Assembly (NCBI GenBank): GCA_900299195.1
Contig: OMIX01000071.1
Location: forward strand, 1-64,000
Source of the DNA: Deltaproteobacteria bacterium
Lineage (GTDB): Bacteria > Bdellovibrionota > FAC87 > UBA2466
Reading direction: 5' to 3'
DNA: 64,000 nucleotides
In this document: piece after piece, positions 50,425 through 59,341 of the stretch
Layout of the letters: the number at the start of each line of letters is the position of its first letter
Position numbering within the stretch: position 1 is the first letter of the stretch
Made by a program: the position numbers and the translations under genes
Notes under the pieces: model-generated
What the model saw: only the letters and a program-made list of their open reading frames with translations
The model's database searches: none
What the model was told of the DNA's origin: nothing

Positions 50425-51428
50425 AATTTAGCCTGTTGGCGAGCAGGACTTGTAACGGCTAGAAGACTATTGCATGACGCCAGTATGATCGATGCTGATG
50501 CGAATTTGGGGTCATTAGTTGAGCGAAAGAATGATGATCCAGAGACAAAAAAGCCTAGTCATTATAAAGAGCAGTATCACGACTTTGCGACGGGGAAAAA
50601 ACAACGAAAGTTCGCAAACCATACCCGCGTCAGTTCAACCGCTCCAGATGCGACGATTGTCTCCAGAGCAGGCGGTTATCGAAAACTTTGCGACAAAGGC
50701 ATTACACCTATGATGCAAAATCAAGAGTCATTACGGATTGCCATGTCACAACCGGTGCCCGGCATGAAAGCCAGCTCTTAGCAGAGCGCATTGATTATCA
50801 GCTAGAGCGATTTGGATTTGAAACCGAAGCAATCGCAGTAGATAAGGCTTATGGGAATGGTCCGAACTATCAGTACCTGCGTTCTAAAAGAATAACGCCT
50901 TACATTCCTATGGTTGCGGCAAACACAGCCAAAGAAAAGATTCCTAGAAGTAAATTTGCCTACGACAGAAAAAACGATCGGTACATCTGTCCAGAAAAAC
51001 ATTTCATGTTACCCTTTACGGCACTTCCCAATGGGACAAAGCGCTACCGAGTTCCTGGGAAGCTCTGTTTGACTTGCCCACTAAGACAAGAGTGTGTTTC
51101 GGAAAAAGCTTCCCAAAAAATTCGCTACATTCATAGAGGAGATCACCAAGATGAGGTGGACCTCATTCGCAAGCGGCAGACCACGGCTTATTTTAAATCA
51201 AAGCTCCGAGAAAGGCAGTGGAAGATCGAGGGGCTCGTTGGCGAGGCGAAACAAAACCACGGATTAAGGAGAGCAAGATACAGAGGGAGACACAAAGTTC
51301 AAATACAAGCGTACCTGATCGCAACGGTACAGAACCTCAAGAGGCTAGCAACCTCTTTGAAATTCTGGCTTTTTATTTTTCTAAGACGGGTTTTTCAACA
51401 GGCCCTTATAGCGAATAAAACTACCTAA
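50425..51428 (+). pseudogene. IS1182-type transposase, 5' truncated and frameshifted
   Basis: From about 50425 the frame reads CWRAGLVTARRLLHDASMIDADANL and continues to GGYRKLCDKG; there a one-base deletion at about 50698 shifts the frame, and HYTYDAKSRVITDCHVTTGARHE follows in the next phase to the stop at 51428. IS1182-type transposases have this order, including the DASM, YTYDAK and late EGLVGEAKQNHGLRRARYRG (catalytic glutamate region) motifs. The N-terminal half of the enzyme and the left end of the IS are missing, so the element is dead. The truncation lies just beyond the start of the divergent ATPase gene. Confidence 0.85.
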
Positions 51429-51501
51429 CAAGCTGTGTTGTGCGGTTTCAAACCATAAGGTCGAGGCGGAAGTGTTCAGTATACGACATTTGGGCTGTTT
51501 G

Positions 51502-52260
51502 TTACCTCTGTCGCGGAACAGGGCACCACTCCTGAGTTTTAAATTGACTTTGACAGGATTGTTCACAGGATAGGCCCCAATTGCCCCAACTCCTCCTAGG
51601 GAAGTTACTCAAAACATCCCAGCAGCAGCTACAGCAACCTTGAAAATCTGGAGGGTTGTTTTTATTTCGGTTTGTACTGCATTGAACGGACGGGAAATCA
51701 TGTGGGTCAATGACCGAGCTCTCGCTTACAAAACAATAGGCCCCTACTGTGCCCGTGTTTGTACCCCTACAAAATTGATTACATAGGCTCGGACTCAGAT
51801 ACTTACGAGTATCAGAAGCCGGAAACGTTAACTCTGGTTCTGGGAAGCAGGTTCCTGGAATGATCGTTGGGCATGGCTTCCCCGGTGTTCTTTGGGGTTC
51901 AACCCCACAGCAAGTTCCATGGTAGCAAGCCAAATTAACGGCATGTCCCGCAATTCTTTGTTTAGGATGGGTTTCACAAAAAATACCCACAAAAGCACAG
52001 GTTATTCCGAGAGGTTCATTTTCTGGGTTCTTACACAGATTTAAAAAAGCATTGGCGAAATCATCGCAATCATAGGCAACTTGATACTGCTCCCCATTGC
52101 CCCACAAGCAAAGGGTAGTTGAGATTGCATTCATGCATGCCTGGGGCGAATCAGGAGCTCCCTCGATAACATCCAAAGTAAGCTCCCTGTCAACCCGACC
52201 TTTAGCCATCAGACCTGACAAAAGTAAAACTAGGAATAGGGCACATTCATAACTTTTCAT
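51502..52260 (-). CDS. Cysteine-rich exported protein with a transglutaminase-like Cys-His pair
   Basis: The product is 252 aa with a signal peptide (about 1-20) and AAAAAGGAG before the ATG. It has 23 cysteines, of which 22 lie in the mature part, and the C-terminal ~60 residues include CCSCC. The segment YDCDDFANAF (Cys65) followed about 40 residues later by AGHAVNL (His106) resembles the catalytic arrangement of bacterial transglutaminase-like cysteine proteinases (DCEDYA..., then GHAV). The C-terminal part is disulphide-rich and looks like a separate secreted domain. The enzymatic call is inference from this short match. The pseudogene of an IS lies downstream. Confidence 0.6.
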   Translation of the reverse strand: MKSYECALFLVLLLSGLMAKGRVDRELTLDVIEGAPDSPQACMNAISTTLCLWGNGEQYQVAYDCDDFANAFLNLCKNPENEPLGITCAFVGIFCETHPKQRIAGHAVNLACYHGTCCGVEPQRTPGKPCPTIIPGTCFPEPELTFPASDTRKYLSPSLCNQFCRGTNTGTVGAYCFVSESSVIDPHDFPSVQCSTNRNKNNPPDFQGCCSCCWDVLSNFPRRSWGNWGLSCEQSCQSQFKTQEWCPVPRQR

Positions 52261-52535
52261 GGCGACTCCTTTTTAATTTCCCTTTTTAGTTCAACAGCCA
52301 ACCGTGGAGTAATTAAAAGCTCGTAAATTCAAAGCTCCTTTTTGTTGAATCGAGTTTCTTAATCAGGCCCTTTATTTTTTAATGAGGCTTCACCTTTTGG
52401 TAATTTGATAAGACTCATAATCAATCCTTCCAGCAAACACTTTTAAGGTAGCAGAATATTGTGAAGCAAATATGGAGGAATTTTGAAACCGAATGGCCTC
52501 GTAAATAATGTTACCCAAGAATTCGGTAGTTAAAG
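52261..52535. other. Intergenic stretch upstream of the cysteine-rich gene
   Basis: I see no gene here. It should contain the promoter of the minus-strand cysteine-rich gene, but no clear -35/-10 pair stands out. It ends with AAAG (52532-52535), the target site of the adjacent IS. Confidence 0.4.
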
Positions 52536-53853
52536 CGCATTGACTCACAATTAAGGTAACTTAGCGGGGTGTCAGGATTTTGAGTCAGTTACTGAGTGAC
52601 TCATTTAAAAAGCACTTTAGAATTTTTGTTGCGACACAAAAAACTAAGGAGGCCTAAAATGAGCCACTCAGCAAAAAAACAATATCTTTTTGCCATCATT
52701 GAACGCTACCAAAAAAGTGGTCGAAATGAGAAAAAAGTCATATTAAACGAGTTTTGTGCTATTTGCGGCTATAGCCGCAAATATGCAATTCGACTACTAA
52801 ACAACCCCCTAGAGCTGCCAAAAGTACGACCTGGCGCTAAACGACGATATGGGGATTTAGTTCGAGAACACCTATCCATCCTGTGGCGAGCTATGGGCCG
52901 AGTCTGTTCCAAGCGGATTAAAAAAGCATTACCCGAGTGGCTAGAGTACTATCAGGCGGGTAATTGTGATCAAGATACGCGAGATAAACTTTTAAAACTC
53001 AGTCATTCGACTATTGATCGAATTCTAAAACCCGAACGGAAGAAGGAAAAAGGAATCTCAACTACACGCCCAGCGAAATACTGGTATAAGGCACGAATTC
53101 CAATTCAAGCTGAAGACATCTCGGTAACTGAAGCAGGCTTTCTCACTGCTGATACAGTAGCTCACTGTGGCGATTCTGCAGGAGGATCCTATGCTAGTAC
53201 AATTACCGTAACTGACATCGCGTCAACCTGGACCTTAAATCGCGCAATAAGGGCTAAGACGCAAACAGAGGTTAAAGAGGGTATCTCAGCCATAGAGTTG
53301 TCTCTTCCTTTTGCTATGAAGGCGTTTAAATCAGATTGCGGCTCCGAATTTATGAATCGCACCCTATTTGAGTACTTTATTGATCGAGAAACTCCAGTTC
53401 TCTTCTTCCGAACCCGCCCATACCAAAAGAATGACAACTGCCATGTTGAGCAAAAGAACTTCACCCACGTTCGAAGTCTATTCGGATATGGACGCTTTGA
53501 CTCCGAAGAACTGGTAAATCTTATGAATGAAATCTACTCGGAATACTGGAATCCTTTGCAAAACTATTTTATTCCCACAATGAAACTGGCCCTAAAAGCC
53601 AGAGAGGGAGCCAAGATAAAGAAAGTATATGATGAAACACAAACTCCATTTCGCAGACTAATGGAATCCTCGGCCCTGTCCGAAGAGAAGAAAAAAGAAC
53701 TTCTAGAAAAAAAGAGAGATCTAAACCCATTCCATTTGAGAGCTATGCTAGATACCAAACTAGAAGAATTTAGATTAAGAGTGAAACAGCTGTCGCAAAA
53801 ATCTAAAGCTGCTGCCTAGTCCTGCCGGTTACATCTATATTTGAGTCAATACG
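52536..53853 (+). mobile_element. Insertion sequence, about 1.32 kb, with rve-type transposase
   Basis: The left end CGCATTGACTCACAA (from 52536) and the reverse complement of the right end, CGTATTGACTCAAAT (from 53853 inward), form terminal inverted repeats matching in 11 of the first 12 bases, with TAAC recurring further in. AAAG flanks the element on both sides (52532-52535 and 53854-53857), a plausible 4-bp target duplication. The single gene inside is intact. An internal palindrome TGAGTCA...TGACTCA (52581-52603) lies before the gene. The exact IS family cannot be set by eye. Confidence 0.75.
52659..53819 (+). CDS. Integrase-core (DDE) transposase
   Basis: The product is 386 aa, with ATG 52659 preceded by AAGGAGG; the longer frame from 52596 passes through the palindrome and is not needed. 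The N-terminal helix-turn-helix part (AKKQYLFAIIERYQKSGRNEKK and NEFCAICGYSRKYAIRLL) is followed by an rve-type core: LTADTVAHCGDS with the first Asp, FKSDCGSEFMN with the second, and NDNCHVEQKNFTHVR with the Glu. It catalyses transposition of the surrounding IS. The gene seems complete and active-looking. Confidence 0.9.
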   Translation: MSHSAKKQYLFAIIERYQKSGRNEKKVILNEFCAICGYSRKYAIRLLNNPLELPKVRPGAKRRYGDLVREHLSILWRAMGRVCSKRIKKALPEWLEYYQAGNCDQDTRDKLLKLSHSTIDRILKPERKKEKGISTTRPAKYWYKARIPIQAEDISVTEAGFLTADTVAHCGDSAGGSYASTITVTDIASTWTLNRAIRAKTQTEVKEGISAIELSLPFAMKAFKSDCGSEFMNRTLFEYFIDRETPVLFFRTRPYQKNDNCHVEQKNFTHVRSLFGYGRFDSEELVNLMNEIYSEYWNPLQNYFIPTMKLALKAREGAKIKKVYDETQTPFRRLMESSALSEEKKKELLEKKRDLNPFHLRAMLDTKLEEFRLRVKQLSQKSKAAA

Positions 53854-53924
53854 AAAGCCGGTGGCCTCATCATGGAGAGACCAGGGAATCCTCTGGGAAC
53901 TCCATAGAACAATGAGGAAAAGCC

Positions 53925-54009
53925 ATGAGTCTAACGCTAAAGCGGTTGTATCTGGATTTTTTGCGCGAACGTTACCGGAATACGAAGAGTCGAAAAGCGA
54001 AGATTATGC
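53925..54009 (+). pseudogene. N-terminal fragment of a related transposase
   Basis: ATG 53925, with GAGGAAAA upstream, opens MSLTLKRLYLDFLRERYRNT, then KSRKAKIM, which aligns with the N-terminus of the intact transposase at 52659 (MSHSAKKQYLFAIIERYQKSG...). Similarity stops at about 54008, exactly where repeat B copy 2 begins. It is thus the stump of a second, diverged IS of the same family, cut by a rearrangement. Confidence 0.7.
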
Positions 54010-54079
54010 GACCCAGAAGTAACTCTAGTTAAACCGAAGACGATTGGGCGGCCTAAAAACATTCCACGGAGGATCGACT
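54010..54079. repeat. Repeat B, copy 2 (70 bp)
   Basis: The block matches 48861-48930 with three differences in 70 bases. On the minus strand it encodes VDPPWNVFRPPNRLRFN and a stop, the C-terminus of the small frame at 48876. Upstream of it (54080 onward) no homology to the rest of that frame remains. Its other side is fused to the transposase stump. Confidence 0.9.
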
Positions 54080-54341
54080 TGTTTAAAGTCCTAAAAATGA
54101 AAAAAAAATGTTCATAGCTATTTAACTTTGGAAATCGTTGGTTGTTTTGAATGAAAGTTGTCAAAATGCCCTGCTCAATGAAGAAAAGTTCGACAGAGGG
54201 TGGGCAAGTTGTCAGGTATAAAAAAGATAGGCAAAGGTTTTGCATTATTTTATGAGTGTCCGTGTTTCTTCATCTGTCCCTCCAAGTATCACTTGAAGAT
54301 ATCCTTAAGTGTTTTCCCTCCGCAGATTGGTTGGGTGTGTC
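54080..54341. other. Intergenic stretch before the VWA protein
   Basis: No gene is supported. A minus-strand open frame through 53937-54245 crosses repeat B in the wrong phase and the transposase stump, and is spurious. The stretch should contain the promoter of the VWA gene; I see no clear one. Confidence 0.4.
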
Positions 54342-55376
54342 GTGTTTAGAAAAAAATGGTTGGTTTTTCCTATTCTTTGGCTTGGTGCCATTGGATGCCA
54401 AAACAGTGAATCGATCAACTTTCTTTTTCAAGGTGGGAACATTTTCCCAAATGCAGTCGTTTCCTGGGGAGATCGTTACTCGTTATCTGAAACATTGATT
54501 ATCAAGGGAGACCAAGAATACTCATTAGAACCAGTGAGTTTTCTTAAAACAAAGCTACGTTTTATGGTGTCTGTTCAATCGACACCTCGCCTACGCAAGA
54601 TGATTTTTATCATCGACATTTCGGGTTCAATGAAAAAAGTAGACCAAGAAGTCAATCAAAGTTGCCAACGATTGCAGGCCGTGGAGAATGCGATTAAGCA
54701 GGCTAAATCCCAAGGGCCTAGTCAATTTGCTGTACTCACATTTAATTCTGCGGTTGTTGAAAACTCGGCAGGCTTTTTTAACTCGCTAGAAGAGATGTTC
54801 CCTACCAAAAAGTTGAGTGATGTTTTTTGTGTGGCCCGAGGAAGCACTAGTTATGAAAAGCCTTTAATGGCTGCCGTCGAATTGATTAAAAAACAACAGT
54901 ACGACGCTAGTCATGAACTCTTCTTTTTGAGCGATGGCTTGCCCACTCGGGATGTGTCTGGAGGTGAGTTGGTAGCTACAGAGATTAAGGATTCAAACGA
55001 AATGATTATTGCTACTTTGTATTTGGGAGCCAAACAGAAAGACGAAGAATATCTAAAAACTAAGGTAGCTGGATATGATATCCAGGGAAACTTGTTACAT
55101 AAGGCCGTAGCTCAAGCATCTGGGCTTGTCGAAGCTTTGTCTGTTCTAAGTTTGGACCCTTTGATTTCTGGAAAGCTTTTATATCGTGAGATGGGCCAAT
55201 CTGAATGGGTCGAGATTGATATGCTGCCTATGACTCAGAAGGGATTGTTTTCTTCGACTGAAATTGAGTTTGATAGTGATTCATTTCCCTCCGGACTAGA
55301 AGTGAAGTTTGACTACCATACAGGTCGGGGCTCAATCCACTCGGGGTTCTCCAGGCTCCGATGGTTTGGCCACTAG
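54342..55376 (+). CDS. VWA-domain lipoprotein
   Basis: The product is about 344 aa if it starts at GTG 54342 (FRKKWLVFPILWLGAIGC), which gives a proper lipoprotein signal with the lipidated Cys at 19. A GTG at 54309 is an alternative; neither has a strong ribosome binding site. From about residue 95, FIIDISGSMKKVD is a complete VWA metal site (DxSxS), followed by AVLTFNSAVVEN, GSTSYEKPLMAAV (conserved Thr/Ser) and LFFLSDGLPTRD. The last ~80 residues form a beta-rich tail. It is related in plan to the lipoprotein at 10010 but has an intact metal site. Surface binding is the likely role. Confidence 0.8.
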   Translation: MFRKKWLVFPILWLGAIGCQNSESINFLFQGGNIFPNAVVSWGDRYSLSETLIIKGDQEYSLEPVSFLKTKLRFMVSVQSTPRLRKMIFIIDISGSMKKVDQEVNQSCQRLQAVENAIKQAKSQGPSQFAVLTFNSAVVENSAGFFNSLEEMFPTKKLSDVFCVARGSTSYEKPLMAAVELIKKQQYDASHELFFLSDGLPTRDVSGGELVATEIKDSNEMIIATLYLGAKQKDEEYLKTKVAGYDIQGNLLHKAVAQASGLVEALSVLSLDPLISGKLLYREMGQSEWVEIDMLPMTQKGLFSSTEIEFDSDSFPSGLEVKFDYHTGRGSIHSGFSRLRWFGH

Positions 55377-55420
55377 GGTCCGATTCCCTAGGGTAGGAAG
55401 GAACGAATATGCATCCATTT

Positions 55421-55455
55421 GGAACTTCTGGGGTTTTATTTTGCCTTTTTAAGAC
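55421..55455. repeat. Repeat A, copy 2 (35 bp)
   Basis: The block is identical to 48829-48863. Here bases 55436-55455 form the last codons and stop of the minus-strand VTT gene (LKKAK, stop), and the rest lies 3' to it. The left arm of the terminator seen at 48808 is absent. Confidence 0.9.
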
Positions 55456-56113
55456 GATTCCAGGACCATTTGAGGATTAACGGTAAGAATCCCAACAGAG
55501 TAAAAGAAACTATGAGATTTGGGGAAAGTAGCTGTCGAGTAGATTGTATCTTTGAAATTTGGGTTCCAGCGTTGACATAAACAGCGGTGGCTGGAAGCAT
55601 TCCGAGTTGGCTTACCCAAAAGAAGGTGATGGGTTTAATGCAAGTCAGTCCCATCGTGGAATTCACAATAAAAAACGGGAAGGTCGGAATAATTCTCAAT
55701 GCGAATAAATAGAAGGCCCCCTCTTTTTCAAATCCAGCATTAATTTTTTCTAGGGGTTTTTTAAATTTTTCCTGAAAGAAATCTCTCATTAAGTAACGAG
55801 CTAAAAGAAAAGCCAATGTAGCGCCGACCGAGGAGGTCAGAGAAACTAGAAACAGCCCCCAACCAAAACCAAAAAGAGCGCCTGCCGCTAGCGTGAGTAC
55901 AGTCGCACCAGGAATAGCTAGTGCTGCGCAGATTAAATACGAGAAACAAAACACAGCTACAGTGAGAACGGGATGGGCTGAGTAATAAGATTGAAACTTG
56001 GCCTGCTGACTTTGAAGGTGCTCTAAAGTGAAATAAGATCTCCCGTAAAAACTTACCGACAGGATGAGTACCAATAAAACTAGCGCAATCAATGTTTTTA
56101 GTTTTTTAGCCAT
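55436..56113 (-). CDS. VTT-domain (TVP38/TMEM64, SNARE-associated) membrane protein
   Basis: The product is 225 aa with about five membrane segments. Characteristic features are AIPGATVLTLAAGALFGFGWGLFLVSLTSSVGATLAFLLARY-type residues in the VTT domain, then ALRIIPTFPFFIVNSTMGLT and FFWVSQLGMLPATAVYVNAGTQ. Relatives (DedA superfamily) are thought to scramble or carry lipids in the inner membrane. Its 3' end consists of repeat A. A paralogue of the same family lies at 61629. Confidence 0.88.
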   Translation of the reverse strand: MAKKLKTLIALVLLVLILSVSFYGRSYFTLEHLQSQQAKFQSYYSAHPVLTVAVFCFSYLICAALAIPGATVLTLAAGALFGFGWGLFLVSLTSSVGATLAFLLARYLMRDFFQEKFKKPLEKINAGFEKEGAFYLFALRIIPTFPFFIVNSTMGLTCIKPITFFWVSQLGMLPATAVYVNAGTQISKIQSTRQLLSPNLIVSFTLLGFLPLILKWSWNRLKKAK

Positions 56114-56319
56114 AACATGCAGTTATTGTTGCCGATGACTCTCTTCTTAAGAGGGCCTTATCACCCCTAGGGATGTCTAAGAAGTATTCGACTGTCTAAC
56201 AGTTTTACATCCCAAATGATTAAGATGTCTAATTTTTATTCGTCTTAACAAGTAAATGACAGTTGTTTAGGTTTGGTACACCAATTGCTCACAGTCTCGC
56301 AGGAGAGTGGTGGGAGCCT

Positions 56320-57831
56320 ATGCGAACTGTTGTAAAAGTTGGATTAGTCAAATTAGTTGTTCTAAGTCTGTTAGTGGTTCAACCGAGAGTTAAAGCGGAA
56401 CCTGAGTTACCTCCTCAAATTCCCAATTCTGCTGGGTGGATCAACCAGCTTTTTAAAGCGGGATCCTCTCTCACGGATGTGGCCAACCCTTTGAATTGGG
56501 TTGTTTACTCCGCAGCAGGTACCTATTTCTATTATCAGTACATGTTAAAAGGGTCTCTTAAAACAGCCTTGGCCGCTCGAAATGTGATGGTAATGCAACT
56601 GAGAGAGACAAACTTGGCCATTGAGAATAAAAAAAAGCTGATCCAAGAGGTGGATCTTTTAATTGATGATCTTAAGCGGCAAATTGAAGAAAGTGAAAAA
56701 GCATTTCAGGAGATTCCTTCGCATTATCAAAAATTGAACAAGCACTTGGGAACTAAAAGTAAAAAAAGGTTTGGTTCCATTTCAGATTACTCTCAAGTGG
56801 AGCAATGGTTGAAAACCGAACGGGGTCAAAAGTTTTTAAAGACTGAACCCGGAAAAGAGTGGTTGGAAAAATATGAGTCCCTAAAAATCCAATCCACCGA
56901 AGCGCTTGAAGAACCTTTAAGAAGGGTCATTACCAAAGTTAATGAGGTCATTGAAAATCCCAAAGCGGATATGATTAAACCTGTCAACACTTCCCAACTA
57001 CCTCCAGGAAATTTTACTTCGGAAAATTCTGTGAACTATGGAAGAAACCAGTTGCCGCTGGGGGCTTTAAGCTCACACGCCGACAAGCTGAAAAGCGAGT
57101 GTCATCAAATTTTAAGTGGCCTAGTAGCCAAGAAAACCAAGTTGACACAGGATACGAATTTCTTCCAGTTTTGGAGCCGAAAAGAAAATGTTTCACCCGT
57201 TCTTAAACATGGGGTAATCACCCTCGGGGGAGCAGGTGCCACCCTTTGGTTGTACAAGCTTTACAAGTTTGACGAAAAAAAGCGAGAAGCAGACCTTGAA
57301 GCTAAACTTAAGGGAGATTCGGCTTTTGATTTAGCCACAACCCTGCGCATGGAGCGGGCTAGAAAATTGATGGCACCTTATTACGAGGCGATTCGCAAAG
57401 CGATGCTAGAAAAACAGGACCAAATAGTTGAAGCTATCGAAAAAAATCTGACCGATGCAGAAAAACAGAAAATTGATGTTAGAAATTTAGTTCAGGCACG
57501 TTTAAAAGGCGATGTTTTTGACTTAGTGGTAGAGTCGGTCATTTTGAAAGTGGCCAAAACAAGATTAGGGGATAGAACTTCGGTCTCTGAACTCACTAGC
57601 TTAATCAATAGGGTTAAAAACAACCCAGATGTTCGAGAGGGTATTTTTAGATCCTTTCACAAAGAGGTTGTGCATGAGTGTATCAACACTCTTTGGTCTG
57701 AATTCACCTCTGGGGATTTGTCTAATGAAATAAATCCAGAAACTCTTCGGCAATTGCGGCAACTCAGTGAAACGATGTTTTTGGAAATGCCCAAAACCAA
57801 CCTACAAGCTGGTGTTAAAACGAACCAGTAA
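56320..57831 (+). CDS. Exported or membrane-anchored coiled-coil protein, 503 aa
   Basis: The start is ATG 56320 (MRTVVKVGLVKLVVLSLLVVQPRVKA), a signal peptide, with GGGAG upstream; the longer frame from 56263 is not signal-like. A short hydrophobic segment at about 50-70 (NWVVYSAAGTYFYYQYM) is followed by a coiled coil (about 75-130), and a second hydrophobic segment sits near 310-325 (GVITLGGAGATLWLYKLY) before a long helical C-terminus. No domain is recognised. It is probably an inner-membrane protein with large helical parts. It stands alone. Confidence 0.7.
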   Translation: MRTVVKVGLVKLVVLSLLVVQPRVKAEPELPPQIPNSAGWINQLFKAGSSLTDVANPLNWVVYSAAGTYFYYQYMLKGSLKTALAARNVMVMQLRETNLAIENKKKLIQEVDLLIDDLKRQIEESEKAFQEIPSHYQKLNKHLGTKSKKRFGSISDYSQVEQWLKTERGQKFLKTEPGKEWLEKYESLKIQSTEALEEPLRRVITKVNEVIENPKADMIKPVNTSQLPPGNFTSENSVNYGRNQLPLGALSSHADKLKSECHQILSGLVAKKTKLTQDTNFFQFWSRKENVSPVLKHGVITLGGAGATLWLYKLYKFDEKKREADLEAKLKGDSAFDLATTLRMERARKLMAPYYEAIRKAMLEKQDQIVEAIEKNLTDAEKQKIDVRNLVQARLKGDVFDLVVESVILKVAKTRLGDRTSVSELTSLINRVKNNPDVREGIFRSFHKEVVHECINTLWSEFTSGDLSNEINPETLRQLRQLSETMFLEMPKTNLQAGVKTNQ

Positions 57832-57939
57832 GACATAGTCCCTAAAAAGAGTGATAAAAATTCACAAACCCGTTTTTATAGTTGAAGCTAAAACCTATTT
57901 TCCGTATACCAAAGAATTAAACCTAACGAGGAGTTCGCC

Positions 57940-59313
57940 ATTAGAACCTTAGTCAAAACCAAATTGTCCGGTAAAGAATTTTTAGGTCACCCTGCGGGGC
58001 TGTATGTCCTATTTACCACTGAAATGTGGGAGCGCTTTTCCTACTACGGTATGAGAGCCCTTTTAGTGATGTACATGACCAATTATCTCCTCGTCGATCC
58101 GGCAAGAGCCGCCGATGTTCTTGGGTATAAGGCTCTAGAGGGTTTTTTGGTCGGAGTCTTTGGTCAAATGAACATTCAACAGATGAGTTCACAGATTTAC
58201 GGACTTTATACGGGCTTTGTTTATTTTACCCCGTTTTTTGGCGGTATCTTGGCCGATAAACTTTTGGGGCAATACCGAACTGTGTACTTGGGTGGAATTT
58301 TGATGGCGATTGGCCATTTTTTAATGGCAAGCGAAAAGATGTTTCTTCTAGCCTTACTATTTTTGATCGCAGGTAATGGCTGCTTTAAACCCAATATTTC
58401 AACTCAAGTCGCAAGCCTATATCCGGAAGGAGATCCTCGTCGGGATGGGGCTTTCACTATCTTCTATATGGGAATTAATTTGGGAGCTTTCTTCTCTCCC
58501 CTAGTTTGCGGAACTTTAGGGCAAACTGTGGGATGGCACTATGGATTTGGTGCCGCTGGAGTAGGGATGATCGTGGGGCTTGTATCTTATTGGCTGGGAA
58601 GCGGTTTGATACCTCAAGATGAGTCGACTGAGTCCAAAGCAGCTGCTCAAGAAAGCCGTAAACTGACAAAAGAAGAATGGGCGAGTGTGTTAGTTCTTAT
58701 TGTTCTCTGTGCTTTGAATATCATGTTTTGGGCTATTTACGAGCAGCAAGGAAATACATTGCAGCTTTGGGCCGATGAAAAAACCAACTGGAGTTTCATG
58801 GGATGGAATATTCCTTCAAGCTGGTTCCAATCTTTTAATCCGCTCATGATTTTCATCTTCGCACCCTTGCTGAATATGTTTTGGTCCTGGCAGGCTAAAC
58901 ACGGTAAAGAACCTTCTAGCGTGGTTAAAATGGGCATTGGATGCATTCTCTGTGGAGGTGCTTACATTCTCATGATTTTAGCTGCGAAAGCTGTTCCTGG
59001 AGCAGATAAAGGAAGTGTTCTTTGGTTAATAGGAACTGTATTTGTTTTTACGATGGGTGAGCTTTATTTATCTCCCATTGGATTGAGTTTAGTGACTAAA
59101 GTAGCTCCTAAGCCCATTGTAAGTATGATGATGGGGGTATGGTTCCTATCAAGCTTCATTGGGAACTACATGACGGGATACTTAGGGACTTTCTATACCA
59201 AAATGCCCAAGGAAACTTTCTTCATGATGCTTTGTGGTCTTGGAATAGGAACTGGAATTGTCTTCTTTGTGATCAAAGGAAAAATCAATAAGGTTCTAGG
59301 AAAGTTTGTTTAG
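57940..59313 (+). CDS. POT/PTR-family proton-coupled oligopeptide transporter
   Basis: The product is 457 aa with about 12-14 membrane helices. The family signatures EMWERFSYYGMRALLVMYM, FGGILADKLLGQYRTVYLGG and FTIFYMGINLGAFFSPLVCGTLGQ are present, along with the late MGELYLSPIGLSLVTKVAP. It imports di- and tripeptides with protons across the inner membrane, which suits a peptide-consuming organism. The only start with a good ribosome binding site (GAGGAG at 57928-57933, six bases away) is ATT at 57940; the next in-frame candidate is TTG at 57964 without one. Confidence 0.92.
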   Translation: MRTLVKTKLSGKEFLGHPAGLYVLFTTEMWERFSYYGMRALLVMYMTNYLLVDPARAADVLGYKALEGFLVGVFGQMNIQQMSSQIYGLYTGFVYFTPFFGGILADKLLGQYRTVYLGGILMAIGHFLMASEKMFLLALLFLIAGNGCFKPNISTQVASLYPEGDPRRDGAFTIFYMGINLGAFFSPLVCGTLGQTVGWHYGFGAAGVGMIVGLVSYWLGSGLIPQDESTESKAAAQESRKLTKEEWASVLVLIVLCALNIMFWAIYEQQGNTLQLWADEKTNWSFMGWNIPSSWFQSFNPLMIFIFAPLLNMFWSWQAKHGKEPSSVVKMGIGCILCGGAYILMILAAKAVPGADKGSVLWLIGTVFVFTMGELYLSPIGLSLVTKVAPKPIVSMMMGVWFLSSFIGNYMTGYLGTFYTKMPKETFFMMLCGLGIGTGIVFFVIKGKINKVLGKFV

Positions 59314-59341
59314 TTAAATTCTGTCTTCTTTTGGATTCAGT

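Noticed and set aside
53937-54245. 102-codon minus-strand open frame
   Set aside because: It reads repeat B in a phase different from its conserved coding phase and crosses the transposase stump antisense.
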